Positions 25,160-35,400 of a stretch of DNA of 64,000 nt are shown piece by piece. Position 1 is the stretch's first letter. Every line of letters begins with the position of its first letter. The notes under the pieces were generated by a model that worked only from the letters and a program-made list of their open reading frames with translations, was not told the origin of the DNA and did no database searches. Position numbers and translations under genes: made by a program. The stretch comes from Pseudorhodoferax aquiterrae (lineage in GTDB: Bacteria; Pseudomonadota; Gammaproteobacteria; Burkholderiales; Burkholderiaceae_C), in the NCBI RefSeq assembly GCF_014652235.1, contig NZ_BMYK01000007.1:62001-126000 (forward strand), given 5' to 3'.

Positions 25160-26092
25160 ATGAGCAAACCCACCACGGGCCCCTTCGAGAAGACCGCCGG
25201 CTGGCTGGACTGGTACGCCGGCCCGAGCAAGCCGCGCTTTGCGCTGCCGGCCGGTGCCGTCGATGCGCACTGCCATGTGTTCGGCCCGGGCGCCGAGTTC
25301 CCCTACGCGCCCGAACGCAAGTACACGCCCTGCGACGCGAGCAAGGCGCAGCTGTTCGCGCTGCGCGACCACCTGGGCTTTGCGCGCAACGTCATCGTGC
25401 AGGCCACCTGCCACGGTGCCGACAACCGCGCCATGGTCGATGCCTGCCAGGCCTCGGGCGGCAAGGCGCGCGGCGTGGCCACGGTCAAGCGCAGCATCAG
25501 CGACGCCGAGCTGCAGGCGCTGCACGACGCCGGCGTGCGCGGCGTGCGCTTCAACTTCGTCAAGCGGTTGGTGGACTTCACGCCCAAGGACGAGCTCATG
25601 GAGATCGCCGGCCGCATCGCCAAGCTGAACTGGCATGTGGTGATCTACTTCGAGGCCGTGGACCTGCCCGAGCTGTGGGACTTCTTCACGGCGCTGCCGA
25701 CCACGGTGGTGGTGGACCACATGGGCCGGCCCGATGTGAGCAAGCCCGTGGACGGGCCCGAGTTCGCGCTGTTCGAGAAGTTCATGCGCGAGCACAGCAA
25801 CGTGTGGAGCAAGGTCAGTTGCCCCGAGCGTCTGTCGGTCGCCGGCCCCAAGGCCCTGAACGGCGAGCAGAACGCCTACCAGGACGTGGTGCCGTTCGCA
25901 CGCCGCATCGTCGAGCAGTTCCCCGACCGCGTGCTGTGGGGCACCGACTGGCCGCACCCCAACCTGAAGGACCACATGCCCGACGACGGCCTGCTGGTGG
26001 ACTTCATCCCGCAGATCGCGCCCACGGCCGAGCTGCAGAAGAAGCTGCTGGTGGACAACCCGATGCGCCTGTACTGGCCGGAAGAGGTCTGA
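25160..26092 (+). CDS. ligI: 2-pyrone-4,6-dicarboxylate lactonase
   Basis: Amidohydrolase-superfamily lactonase opening 2-pyrone-4,6-dicarboxylate, 310 residues. It matches LigI/PmdD closely: KPRFALPAGAVDAHCHVFGP (about 24-43), FALRDHLGFARNVIVQATCH, GVRGVRFNFVKRLVD, NWHVVIYFEAVDLPEL, VVVDHMGRPDVSKP, WGTDWPHPNLKDHMPDDGL and the end MRLYWPEEV. Known LigI enzymes work without a divalent metal despite the HxH motif. It is followed by an 88-bp repeat and then the dioxygenase gene. Confidence 0.94.
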   Translation: MSKPTTGPFEKTAGWLDWYAGPSKPRFALPAGAVDAHCHVFGPGAEFPYAPERKYTPCDASKAQLFALRDHLGFARNVIVQATCHGADNRAMVDACQASGGKARGVATVKRSISDAELQALHDAGVRGVRFNFVKRLVDFTPKDELMEIAGRIAKLNWHVVIYFEAVDLPELWDFFTALPTTVVVDHMGRPDVSKPVDGPEFALFEKFMREHSNVWSKVSCPERLSVAGPKALNGEQNAYQDVVPFARRIVEQFPDRVLWGTDWPHPNLKDHMPDDGLLVDFIPQIAPTAELQKKLLVDNPMRLYWPEEV

Positions 26093-27547
<1,455 letters not shown>

Positions 27548-27549
27548 AC

Positions 27550-28500
27550 ATGACGATCAAAGTAGCCCTCGCCGGCGCCGGCGCTTTCGGCATCAAGCAC
27601 CTGGACGGCATCAAGAACATCGACGGCGTCGAAGTCGTCTCGCTGGTCAGCCGCGACCTCGAAAAGACCAAGGAGGTTGCCGCCAAGTACGGGATCGGCC
27701 ACGTCACGACGAAGCTGGAAGACAGCCTGGCGCTCAAGGAAGTCGACGCCGTGATCCTGTGCACGCCCACGCAGATGCACGCTTCGCAGACCCTGGCCTG
27801 CCTGAAGGCCGGCAAGCACGTGCAGGTGGAGATCCCGCTGTGCGACGTGCTCAAGGACGGTGAAGAGGTCGTCGACGTGGCCAAGACCAGCGGACTGGTG
27901 GCGATGTGCGGCCACACGCGGCGCTTCAACCCCAGCCACCAGTATGTGCACAAGAAGATCGCGGCCGGCGAGTTCAACATCCAGCAGATGGACGTGCAGA
28001 CCTACTTCTTCCGCCGCACCAACATGAACGCGCTGGGCCAGCCGCGCAGCTGGACCGACCACCTGCTGTGGCACCACGCCGCCCACACCGTGGACCTGTT
28101 CGCCTACCAGGCCGGCAGCCCCATCGTGAAGGCCAACGCGATCCAGGGCCCGATCCACAAGGACCTGGGCATCGCCATGGACATGAGCATCCAGCTCAAG
28201 GCCGCCAACGGCGCGATCTGCACCTTGTCGCTGTCGTTCAACAACGATGGCCCGCTGGGCACCTTCTTCCGCTACATCGGCGACACGGCGACCTACATCG
28301 CCCGTTACGACGATCTGGTCAACGGCAAGGAAGAGAAGATCGATGTCTCCCAGGTCGACGTGTCAATGAACGGCATCGAACTGCAGGACCGCGAGTTCTT
28401 CGCCGCGATCCGCGAGGGCCGCGAACCCAACAGCAGCGTGGCCCAGGTGCTGCCCTGCTACCAGGTGCTGCACCAGCTCGAGCAGCAGCTGAACGGCTGA
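27550..28500 (+). CDS. ligC: 4-carboxy-2-hydroxymuconate-6-semialdehyde dehydrogenase
   Basis: NAD(P)-dependent dehydrogenase of the Gfo/Idh/MocA family that oxidises the hemiacetal of the ring-cleavage product to 2-pyrone-4,6-dicarboxylate. The 316 residues have the Rossmann start VALAGAGAFGIKHLDGIK (about 5-22), the VILCTPTQMHASQTLACLKA block, VEIPLCD in place of the usual EKP motif, and GHTRRFNPSHQYVHKKI, characteristic of LigC. It starts two bases after the dioxygenase stop and ends the operon. With ligAB, ligI, ligJ and ligK the pathway from protocatechuate to pyruvate plus oxaloacetate is complete. Confidence 0.93.
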   Translation: MTIKVALAGAGAFGIKHLDGIKNIDGVEVVSLVSRDLEKTKEVAAKYGIGHVTTKLEDSLALKEVDAVILCTPTQMHASQTLACLKAGKHVQVEIPLCDVLKDGEEVVDVAKTSGLVAMCGHTRRFNPSHQYVHKKIAAGEFNIQQMDVQTYFFRRTNMNALGQPRSWTDHLLWHHAAHTVDLFAYQAGSPIVKANAIQGPIHKDLGIAMDMSIQLKAANGAICTLSLSFNNDGPLGTFFRYIGDTATYIARYDDLVNGKEEKIDVSQVDVSMNGIELQDREFFAAIREGREPNSSVAQVLPCYQVLHQLEQQLNG

Positions 28501-28515
28501 ACACCGCGGGGCGGC

Positions 28516-28962
28516 TCAGCCGGCCGCCGCCGTGCCGCTGCCGGTGCGCTTGAGGATGCGCCGCACCGTCTCGCGGCTCACCGAGCCCAGGCCGAACTCC
28601 TGGCGCGCAGCGCGCTCAAGTTCGAGCAGCGTCCAGCGCTGGCGGCCTTGCGGTGGCTCCGAGTTGGCCAATGCCATCACGCGCGCCTCGGCCTCCGCGC
28701 CATAGCGGCGCGGGCGGCCCGAACGGGCCAGGTCGAACACGGCCCGTTCCACGCCGCCCTGCAGGTACGCCGCCCTGGTGCGCCACAGCGCCGTGCGGCC
28801 GACGCCCAGCACTTCGAGGATTTGCGCCTCGGGGATGCCGCGGTCCAGGCACCACAGCACATGGGCCCGGTTGACCTCGCGGGCGTGGTGCACGCCCTTG
28901 CTGCGGATTTCTTCGACCTTGACCCGATCTTCTGCCGTCAGTTGCAGCTCGACCTGCCTCAT
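28516..28962 (-). CDS. Solo IS630-type helix-turn-helix protein
   Basis: A 148-residue protein matching only the DNA-binding N-terminal part of IS630-family transposases: QLTAEDRVKVEEIRSKGVHH, RAHVLWCLDRGIPEAQIL, VGRTALWRTRAAYLQGG, RSGRPRRYGAEAEARVMALA and a final helix RETVRRILKRTG. The DDE catalytic domain is absent; the frame stops after GSGTAAAG, and I see no terminal inverted repeats or remaining transposase pieces around it. It may be a remnant or a domesticated regulator. Its upstream region (28963-29050) is more AT-rich than the rest of the window. It converges on ligC with 15 bases between the stops. Confidence 0.7.
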   Translation of the reverse strand: MRQVELQLTAEDRVKVEEIRSKGVHHAREVNRAHVLWCLDRGIPEAQILEVLGVGRTALWRTRAAYLQGGVERAVFDLARSGRPRRYGAEAEARVMALANSEPPQGRQRWTLLELERAARQEFGLGSVSRETVRRILKRTGSGTAAAG

Positions 28963-29127
28963 GAGTACATCCTGTGTGCGTCTTGTTGGATTGTTTTAAT
29001 GTATTCAAAGTGTGCGAAATTCCATCCTTGCATGGATGAAACAAATTGTTCCCGTGCCGCGGGCTTGCGTGCGGACGCTTGGCGTGGCATGGGGGCGGCG
29101 CGATGGCGGTGGCGGTAAGCTCGGCCC

Positions 29128-30132
29128 ATGCACACACGCACCATCGGACCCTTCACCGTCTCGGCCATTGGCCTGGGCTGCATGAACCTGAGCCACGCCT
29201 ACGGCGTGCCGCCAGCGCCCGAGCAGGCCGAGCGCCTGCTGCTGGCCGCGCTCGACGCCGGCGTCACGCTGTTCGACACGGCCGCGCTGTATGGCTTCGG
29301 CGCCAACGAGGAACTGGTCGGGCGGGTGCTCCAGCGCCACCGCAGCCGTTTCACGCTGGCCAGCAAGGGCGGCATGGCCGGCGTGCGTGGCGAGGACGGT
29401 GTCGTGCGCCGCGTGATCGACGGCCGGCCCGAAGCCCTGCGCCGCAACTGCGAGGACAGTCTGCGCCGCCTGGGCACGGACGTGATCGATCTGTACTACC
29501 TGCACCGCTGGCACAAGGAGGTGCCGATCGAGGACAGCGTGGGCGCGCTGGCCGATCTCGTGCGCGCGGGCAAGGTTCGCACCATTGGTCTGTCGGAAGT
29601 CTCGGCCGCCACCATCCGCAAGGCGCATGCGGTGCACCCGATCACGGCCGTGCAGACCGAGTACTCGCTGTGGACGCGCAACCCGGAGATCGCGGTGCTG
29701 GACACCTGCCGGGAGATCGGCGCTGCCTTCGTCGCCTTCAGCCCGCTGGCGCGTGCCTTCCTGACCGACACGCTGCACGACGTGGCGACGCTGGACGCCA
29801 AGGACATCCGTCGGCCCATGCCGCGCTTCGCGCCGCAGAACTACGCCGCCAACCTGCAGCTGCTGCCGCCCTATGTGGCATTCGCGCGCGAAATCGGCTG
29901 CACGCCGGCCCAGCTGGCCCTGGCCTGGCTGTTGCACAAGGCACCGCACATCGTGCCGATCCCGGGCACCACGAACCTGGCGCATCTGCAGGAAGACCTG
30001 GACGCCGCCCAGGTGCAGCTGACGCCCGCGCAGATGGCGCGCGCCGAGGCCCTGATCGGCCAGCACAACGTGGTCGGCCCGCGCTACGCGCCGCAGGCCA
30101 CGGGCGAGGTGGACACCGAGAACTTTGCCTGA
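29128..30132 (+). CDS. Aldo/keto reductase
   Basis: NADPH-dependent oxidoreductase with a TIM-barrel fold, 334 residues. The catalytic tetrad can be placed: Asp and Tyr in LFDTAALYGFG (about 49-59), Lys in FTLASKGGMAG and His in DLYYLHRWHKE. The C-terminal cofactor loop IPGTTNLAHLQEDLDAA is typical. It resembles the YakC/YajO-like class acting on aldehydes and ketones; the substrate is unknown. ATG 29128 has only a weak upstream GGCGG. The stop codon touches the left end of the inverted-repeat element that follows. Confidence 0.88.
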   Translation: MHTRTIGPFTVSAIGLGCMNLSHAYGVPPAPEQAERLLLAALDAGVTLFDTAALYGFGANEELVGRVLQRHRSRFTLASKGGMAGVRGEDGVVRRVIDGRPEALRRNCEDSLRRLGTDVIDLYYLHRWHKEVPIEDSVGALADLVRAGKVRTIGLSEVSAATIRKAHAVHPITAVQTEYSLWTRNPEIAVLDTCREIGAAFVAFSPLARAFLTDTLHDVATLDAKDIRRPMPRFAPQNYAANLQLLPPYVAFAREIGCTPAQLALAWLLHKAPHIVPIPGTTNLAHLQEDLDAAQVQLTPAQMARAEALIGQHNVVGPRYAPQATGEVDTENFA

Positions 30133-30354
30133 GAACGTGTGAACGAACCGCTCACACCCACGCGAGGCCCTCGATGAGCACCCGTTTCCATCATGATCGT
30201 TGCGCTCGGGGCCTCGCCCTTCGGGCCGGGGCGCGCCAGGCCGCATGCGGGCGTTGCGGTCCTTGCCCGGGCACGAGCCCGGGCTGCGGCCCGCGCCTAC
30301 GCCTGCGGCCCGCCGCACCCCGTCGTGGGCGCGATCGGTTCATTCACACGTTCT
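30132..30354. repeat. Element with 19-bp terminal inverted repeats and internal hairpins
   Basis: The 327-bp gap after the aldo/keto reductase holds a 223-bp stretch bounded by inverted copies: 30132-30150 (AGAACGTGTGAACGAACCG) and 30336-30354 (CGGTTCATTCACACGTTCT), matching at 18 of 19 positions. The inside is very GC-rich with short dyads, for example GCCCGGG-CACGA-GCCCGGG, and has no credible gene. As with the element at 4227, its left end starts at the stop codon of the preceding gene. It is a candidate MITE or intergenic repeat. The remaining 105 bp to the next gene hold the site at 30371-30385. Confidence 0.6.
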
Positions 30355-30370
30355 GAGCCTGAGATAAACC

Positions 30371-30385
30371 GAAACAAAGCGAAAC
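30371..30385 (+). promoter_or_regulatory. Tandem GAAAC-N5-GAAAC site, likely response-regulator box
   Basis: GAAAC at 30371-30375 and again at 30381-30385 gives a direct repeat with a 10-bp period, 74 bp before the Spy-like lipoprotein start. Spacing equals that of CpxR boxes (GTAAA-N5-GTAAA) and of OmpR/PhoB-type sites in general. The regulator at 30935 is of this class, so autoregulation of the lipoprotein-regulator-kinase operon is likely. Confidence 0.45.
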
Positions 30386-30459
30386 CGCCCCGAGACCCCG
30401 GCTGGGCGGTGCGCCGGCACCATCGCTGCCATGTTCACTTCTCTTCAAGAGGCATGGCG

Positions 30460-30924
30460 ATGAAATCCTGGATCAAGCGCAGTCTGGCGGGCCTGTTCGG
30501 TGCCGCTGTGGTGGTCGGCAGCCTGTCGGCCTGCGGCCACCGGCCGCACGATGGCGGCTGGAAAGCCAGCGCCGAGCAGATGGCCGAGCGCCGCGCCAAG
30601 ATGGTGGCGCGCGTGGCCAGCAAGCTGGACCTGGACGCGGCGCAGAAAGCCAAGCTCGAGGTGCTGGCCGGCAAGCTGTCCGAGCAGCGCAGCGCGCTGA
30701 TGGCCGGCGCCCATCCGCGCGAGCAGGCCCAGGCCCTGGTGGCGGGCGAGAAGTTCGACCGCGCGGGCGCGCAGGCCCTGGTGGACCAGAAGACCGAAGC
30801 CATCAAGGCCAAGGCGCCGGAGGTCGTGACCGCACTGGGAGACTTCTACGACAGCCTCACGCCGGCCCAGCAGCAGAAGGTTCGCGACTTCATGCAGCGC
30901 CGCGGCGGCTGGCACCGCGGATGA
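30460..30924 (+). CDS. Spy/CpxP-like periplasmic lipoprotein
   Basis: Small helical envelope-stress protein of 154 residues. A lipoprotein signal (IKRSLAGLFGAAVVVGSLSAC, lipobox LSAC, Cys at about 25) is followed by amphipathic helices with LTXXQ-like motifs, LDLDAAQKAKLEVLAGKL and DSLTPAQQQKVRDFM, as in Spy/CpxP chaperones. ATG 30460 is chosen because AAGAGG lies seven bases upstream; ATG 30454 is only one base from it. It is ten bases before a response regulator gene, the cpxP-cpxR-cpxA arrangement, and probably dampens signalling by the kinase while holding unfolded periplasmic proteins. Confidence 0.8.
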   Translation: MKSWIKRSLAGLFGAAVVVGSLSACGHRPHDGGWKASAEQMAERRAKMVARVASKLDLDAAQKAKLEVLAGKLSEQRSALMAGAHPREQAQALVAGEKFDRAGAQALVDQKTEAIKAKAPEVVTALGDFYDSLTPAQQQKVRDFMQRRGGWHRG

Positions 30925-30934
30925 CAATGCAGGC

Positions 30935-31630
30935 ATGCCCCGCATCCTGCTGATCGACGACGACGCCGACCTGGGCGCTCCGCTGGCCGCGTACTTCGCG
31001 CGCTTCGAACTGGAGCTGGTCCAGGCCGTGCATCCGGACGAGGGCCTGGCGCGCCTGCGCGCAGGCGGCTTCGACGCCGCCATCCTGGACGTGATGCTGC
31101 CCGGCATGGACGGCTTCGCGCTGTGCCGCGCGATCCGCAAGGACAGCGACCTGCCCGTGCTCATGCTGACCGCGCGCGGCGAGGTCATGGACCGCGTGGT
31201 CGGGCTGGAGCTGGGCGCGGACGACTACATTCCCAAGCCCTTCGAACCGCGCGAACTCGTGGCGCGCGTGCAGACCGTGCTGCGCCGGCGCGTGGCGGCG
31301 CCCGCCGCGGCCGTGGAGGACGGGCGGCTGCGCTTCGACGGCCTGGAGATCGACCCGGTCACGCGCAGCGTCTGGCGCGGCGGCGAGGCCCTGGACCTGA
31401 CCGGCACCGAGTTCGAGCTGCTGCAGCTGCTGGCGCGTGAGCCCGGCCGGGTCTGGAGCCGGGACGACATCCTGAACCAGTTGCGCGGCCACGAGGCCGA
31501 GCTCTACACGCGCGCGGTCGACATCGTGGTCAGCCGGCTGCGCAGGAAGCTCGAACCGCTGGATGCGATCAAGACGCTGCGCAACGCCGGCTATGCGCTC
31601 GCCCTTGCACCGCGCAACGGCCGTGGCTGA
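30935..31630 (+). CDS. OmpR/PhoB-type response regulator (CpxR-like)
   Basis: A 231-residue response regulator. The receiver (about 1-115) has the acid pair in LLIDDDADLG, the phosphoacceptor Asp in AAILDVMLPGMDGF, Thr in VLMLTARGE and Lys in YIPKPFEPRELVARV. The winged-helix output domain (about 130-228) contains LTGTEFELLQLLAREPGRV and the recognition region YTRAVDIVVSRLRRKLEP. It lies between the Spy-like lipoprotein and a histidine kinase, in one operon. Its likely target includes the GAAAC direct repeat at 30371. CpxR-like naming rests on context; RstA-like is possible. Confidence 0.9.
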   Translation: MPRILLIDDDADLGAPLAAYFARFELELVQAVHPDEGLARLRAGGFDAAILDVMLPGMDGFALCRAIRKDSDLPVLMLTARGEVMDRVVGLELGADDYIPKPFEPRELVARVQTVLRRRVAAPAAAVEDGRLRFDGLEIDPVTRSVWRGGEALDLTGTEFELLQLLAREPGRVWSRDDILNQLRGHEAELYTRAVDIVVSRLRRKLEPLDAIKTLRNAGYALALAPRNGRG

Positions 31631-32960
31631 GGCGCGCGCGAAGCAGCACGACGTGCAGGGCTGGCACCGGCGCGCGCACCGCGCCATGCGGCATTCGCTG
31701 CGGCTGCGGCTCGTCACGCTGTTCCTGCTGCTGGCGCTGGCCATGTCGGCCAGCTTCCTGTTCGGCATGCAGCGGGCGATCTCCATGGGCTGGCGCGACG
31801 CCGTGCGGCCGCTCGTGGCGGACTACGTGGACCGGCTGGTCGCCGAGATCGGCAGCCCGCCCAGCGTGGCGCGCGCACAGGCGCTGACCGCGCGGCTGCC
31901 GGTCAGCGTGAGCATCTCCGGCCCCTCCATCAACTGGAAGAGCGAGCCGCAGCCCGGCCGCGAGCGTTACCGCGACCGCGACGGCCATGACCACCAATTC
32001 CTGCGCCGCACCACGGCCGACGGCCACGTGGTGGAACTGGGCCTGTCGGTCTCGGTGTGGCAGGACAAGCCGCGCCGCATCGGCTGGATGACGCTGTCCG
32101 TGCTGCTCGTGCTGACCGCACTGGCCTGGATCTACGTGCACCGCCTGCTGAGGCCCTTGCGTGACATCGGCGCCGGCGCCCAGCGCTTCGGTGCCGGCGA
32201 TTTCGGCCAGCCCATCCCGGTGCGCCGGCGCGACGAGCTCGGCCAGCTGGCCGAGGGTGTCAACACCATGGCCCAGGACATCCACGGCATGCTGGAGGCC
32301 AAGCGCGGCCTGTTGCTGGCCATCAGCCACGAACTGCGCAGCCCGCTCACGCGGGCCCGGCTGCACACCGAGCTGCTGCCCGAGTCGGCCGAACTGGCGC
32401 CCACGCGCGCGGCCTTGCTGCGCGACCTGGCCGTGATGCGCGACCTGGTGACCGACCTGCTGGAGAGCGAACGCCTGGCCACGCGCCACGCTGCCCTGCA
32501 GCTGGAGCCGACCGACCTGGGCGAGCTGGCGCGCGAGGTGCTCGATGGCATGGGCGGGGAGGGCGGCCAGACGCCGCGCCTGCAGGTGGCCGACGGCCTG
32601 CCGCAGCTGCCGCTGGACCGCGCACGCATGCGCCTGTTGCTGCGCAATCTGCTGGGCAATGCGCAGCGCCACAGCGCCGGTGCCTCCCAGCCACCAGAAC
32701 TGCACCTGCAGCCCGAGAACGGCGGCATCCGCCTGCGCGTGCGCGACCATGGGCCGGGCGTGGACCAGGCCGTGCTGCCGCACCTAGCCGAACCGTTCTA
32801 CCGGCCCGATGCGGCGCGCGAGCGCAGCAGCGGCGGTGTGGGCCTGGGGCTGTACCTGTGCCGCCTCGTGGCCCAGGCCCACGGTGCCAGCTGGCAGGTG
32901 GCCAATGCCCATCCGGGGCTGGTGGTGCAGGTGGACTTGCCGGGGCCGGCCCGGACGTGA
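31623..32960 (+). CDS. Sensor histidine kinase (CpxA-like)
   Basis: Inner-membrane kinase partner of the preceding regulator, 445 residues from GTG 31623 (overlapping the regulator stop) or 424 from ATG 31686 (MRHSLRLRLV); the choice is uncertain. It has a first membrane segment (VTLFLLLALAMSASFLFGM), a periplasmic loop of about 110 residues, a second segment (MTLSVLLVLTALAWIYV), HAMP (LLRPLRDIGAGAQRFGAGDF), the phospho-His in LAISHELRSPLTRARLH, the N box LLRNLLGNAQRHS, and G boxes DHGPGVD and GGVGLGLYL. All catalytic motifs are intact. The periplasmic loop would be the contact for the Spy-like protein. Confidence 0.88.
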   Translation: MAEARAKQHDVQGWHRRAHRAMRHSLRLRLVTLFLLLALAMSASFLFGMQRAISMGWRDAVRPLVADYVDRLVAEIGSPPSVARAQALTARLPVSVSISGPSINWKSEPQPGRERYRDRDGHDHQFLRRTTADGHVVELGLSVSVWQDKPRRIGWMTLSVLLVLTALAWIYVHRLLRPLRDIGAGAQRFGAGDFGQPIPVRRRDELGQLAEGVNTMAQDIHGMLEAKRGLLLAISHELRSPLTRARLHTELLPESAELAPTRAALLRDLAVMRDLVTDLLESERLATRHAALQLEPTDLGELAREVLDGMGGEGGQTPRLQVADGLPQLPLDRARMRLLLRNLLGNAQRHSAGASQPPELHLQPENGGIRLRVRDHGPGVDQAVLPHLAEPFYRPDAARERSSGGVGLGLYLCRLVAQAHGASWQVANAHPGLVVQVDLPGPART

Positions 32961-32984
32961 AAAAGCCCGCTGGTGCGGGCTCTT
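32961..32984. terminator. Bidirectional terminator between kinase gene and rpoD
   Basis: Stem AGCCCGC (32964-32970), loop TGGT, stem GCGGGCT (32975-32981). On the minus strand a run of five T follows (complement of AAAAA before the stem), giving rpoD a good Rho-independent terminator. On the plus strand only CTTTC follows, so it is weaker for the kinase gene. Confidence 0.75.
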
Positions 32985-32998
32985 TCGAGGCAGGGCGC

Positions 32999-35332
32999 TT
33001 ACAGCGTGTCGATGAAGCTGCGCAGCTTGTCGCTGCGGCTCGGGTGCTTCAACTTGCGCAGCGCCTTGGCTTCGATCTGGCGGATGCGTTCGCGCGTCAC
33101 GTCGAACTGCTTGCCGACTTCCTCCAGCGTGTGGTCGGTCGACATCTCGATGCCGAAGCGCATGCGCAGCACCTTGGCTTCGCGCGGCGTGAGCGAGTCC
33201 AGGATGTCCTTGACCACGTCGCGCAGACCGGCCTGCATGGCGGCCTCGATCGGCGCGGTGTTGGCGCTGTCCTCGATGAAGTCGCCCAGGTGGCTGTCGT
33301 CGTCGTCGCCGATCGGCGTTTCCATGGAGATCGGCTCCTTGGCGATCTTCATGATCTTGCGGATCTTGTCTTCCGGGATCTCCATGCGCTCGGCCAGGAT
33401 GGACGCATCGGGCTCGAAGCCGAACTCCTGCAGGTGCTGGCGGCTGATGCGGTTCATCTTGTTGATGGTCTCGATCATGTGCACCGGGATCCGGATGGTG
33501 CGGGCCTGGTCGGCGATCGAGCGCGTGATGGCCTGGCGGATCCACCACGTGGCGTAGGTCGAGAACTTGTAGCCGCGGCGGTACTCGAACTTGTCCACGG
33601 CCTTCATGAGGCCGATGTTGCCTTCCTGGATCAGGTCCAGGAACTGCAGGCCACGGTTCGTGTACTTCTTGGCGATGGAGATCACGAGGCGCAGGTTGGC
33701 CTCGATCATTTCCTTCTTGGCATCGCGCGACGAGGCCTCGCCCTCGTTCATGCGCTTGTTGATGTCCTTGAGCTCGTCCAGCGGCACGACCACCTGGGCC
33801 TGGATGTCCATCAGCTTTTGCTGCAGGTCCTGCACCGGCGGAATGTTGCGGCCCATGATCGCGGCCCATGGCTTGTTCGAGGCGGCCTGCTTCTCGATCC
33901 ACTTGAGGTCCAGCAGGTGCGACGGGATCTTGTTGCCCATCTTGTCGCGGCCGCTGAACTCGGCGATGAACTGTTCCTGCGGGTAGCCGCACTTGTCCAC
34001 GATGATGCGGCGCAGTTCGCGCTCCTTCTTGCGCACGTCGTCGACCTGGCCGCGCAGCAGGTCGCACAGCTTCTCGATGGTCTTGGCCGTGAAGCGGATG
34101 GTCATCAGCTCCTCGCTGACGGCCTGCTGCGCCTTCAGGTAGTTGGGCGTGCCGTAGCCTTCCTTGTCGTAGATCTTGTGGACCTTCTCGAACAGCTCGC
34201 GCAGGCGGTCGAAGCGCGACAGCGCCTCGTTCTTGAGTTCTTCGAGCTTCTTGGTCAGCGCCTTGGAGCCGCCCTTGCCGTCGTCGTCGTCGGCCGCGTC
34301 GAACTCGTCGAAGTCTTCCTCGGCCACGTAGTCGTCGGCCTCGTTGGGATCGGTGAAGCCGTCCACGATGGTGGAGATCACGACCTTGCCTTCGCGGATC
34401 TCCTCGCCCAGGCGGAACACCTCGGCCAGCGTGGCGGGGCTGGCGCTGATGGCTTCCATCATGCGCATGAGGCCGCCCTCGATGCGCTTGGCGATCTCGA
34501 TCTCGCCCTCGCGCGTGAGCAGTTCCACCGTGCCCATTTCGCGCATGTACATGCGCACCGGATCGGTGGTGCGGCCGAACTCGCTGTCCACGGTGGACAG
34601 GGCGGCTTCGGCGGCTTCCTCGGCTTCCTCTTCGGTCGAGCCGGTGGGCGCGTTGTCGGTGATGATCATCGACTCGGCATCCGGCGTCTGCTCGTAGACG
34701 GCCACGCCCAGGTCGTTCAGCGTGGCGATCACGACTTCCAGCGTCTCGGCGTCGACCAGCTTGTCGGGCAGGTGGTCGGAGATTTCGCCGTGCGTGAGGT
34801 AGCCGCGCGTCTTGCCCAGCTTGATCAGCGCCTTCAGGCGCTGGCGGCGCTTGGCCATGTCCTCTTCGGACAGCACCGTCTCGTCCAGGCCGAATTCCTT
34901 CATCAAGGCCCGTTCCTTGGCCTTGCTGATCTTCATGCGCAGCGGCTTGGCCTTCTCGACCGGCGCGTCGGCGGCCGCAGGCGCCGCGGGCTCTTCCGCG
35001 AACTCCTCCTCGATGTCGGACAGGTCGTCGCCGACGTCGTCCTCGTCCAGCGCCTTGGGCGCGGCCTTCTTGGCGGCGGCCTTCTTGGTCGCGCCTTCGC
35101 CGGCGGCCTTGGGCGGGCGGCCCGGCTTCTTCTTGGTCACGGTCTCATCGCCGGCAGAGGCGGCGGTCTTCTTGGCGGGCTTTTCCGAGGCGGGGGTCTT
35201 CGATGCGGGCACGGTCAGGGCTTTCGTAGGGGACTTGGCAGCGGCCTGCGCCTTGGGCACGGGCTTGGCTGCGGCCTTTGCAACAGGCTTGGCAGGCTTC
35301 TTGACAGGCTTCTCGGACTTCTGGCTTGGCAT
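32999..35332 (-). CDS. rpoD: RNA polymerase primary sigma factor (sigma-70)
   Basis: Housekeeping sigma factor, 777 residues. Region 1.2 ([21 protein letters not shown]), the acidic non-conserved insert (about 305-345, [18 protein letters not shown]), regions 2.1-2.4 ([59 protein letters not shown]), region 3, and region 4.2 with the -35 helix ([20 protein letters not shown]) are all present. The N-terminus carries an extra stretch of about 100 residues rich in Lys, Ala and Pro with an AT-hook-like [10 protein letters not shown], a feature of Burkholderiales RpoD. It lies 254 bp downstream of dnaG on the same strand; a terminator follows its stop. Confidence 0.98.
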   Translation of the reverse strand: MPSQKSEKPVKKPAKPVAKAAAKPVPKAQAAAKSPTKALTVPASKTPASEKPAKKTAASAGDETVTKKKPGRPPKAAGEGATKKAAAKKAAPKALDEDDVGDDLSDIEEEFAEEPAAPAAADAPVEKAKPLRMKISKAKERALMKEFGLDETVLSEEDMAKRRQRLKALIKLGKTRGYLTHGEISDHLPDKLVDAETLEVVIATLNDLGVAVYEQTPDAESMIITDNAPTGSTEEEAEEAAEAALSTVDSEFGRTTDPVRMYMREMGTVELLTREGEIEIAKRIEGGLMRMMEAISASPATLAEVFRLGEEIREGKVVISTIVDGFTDPNEADDYVAEEDFDEFDAADDDDGKGGSKALTKKLEELKNEALSRFDRLRELFEKVHKIYDKEGYGTPNYLKAQQAVSEELMTIRFTAKTIEKLCDLLRGQVDDVRKKERELRRIIVDKCGYPQEQFIAEFSGRDKMGNKIPSHLLDLKWIEKQAASNKPWAAIMGRNIPPVQDLQQKLMDIQAQVVVPLDELKDINKRMNEGEASSRDAKKEMIEANLRLVISIAKKYTNRGLQFLDLIQEGNIGLMKAVDKFEYRRGYKFSTYATWWIRQAITRSIADQARTIRIPVHMIETINKMNRISRQHLQEFGFEPDASILAERMEIPEDKIRKIMKIAKEPISMETPIGDDDDSHLGDFIEDSANTAPIEAAMQAGLRDVVKDILDSLTPREAKVLRMRFGIEMSTDHTLEEVGKQFDVTRERIRQIEAKALRKLKHPSRSDKLRSFIDTL

Positions 35333-35400
35333 GGGGACACCTCGACACGACGAAAAACGCGAACAACAAGCGCCGCTTGGAACCCGGCGCGGGGGCGATG

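Noticed and set aside
28516-29050. Complete insertion sequence of the IS630 family
   Set aside because: No DDE domain, no terminal inverted repeats and no TA target duplication could be found around the helix-turn-helix gene.
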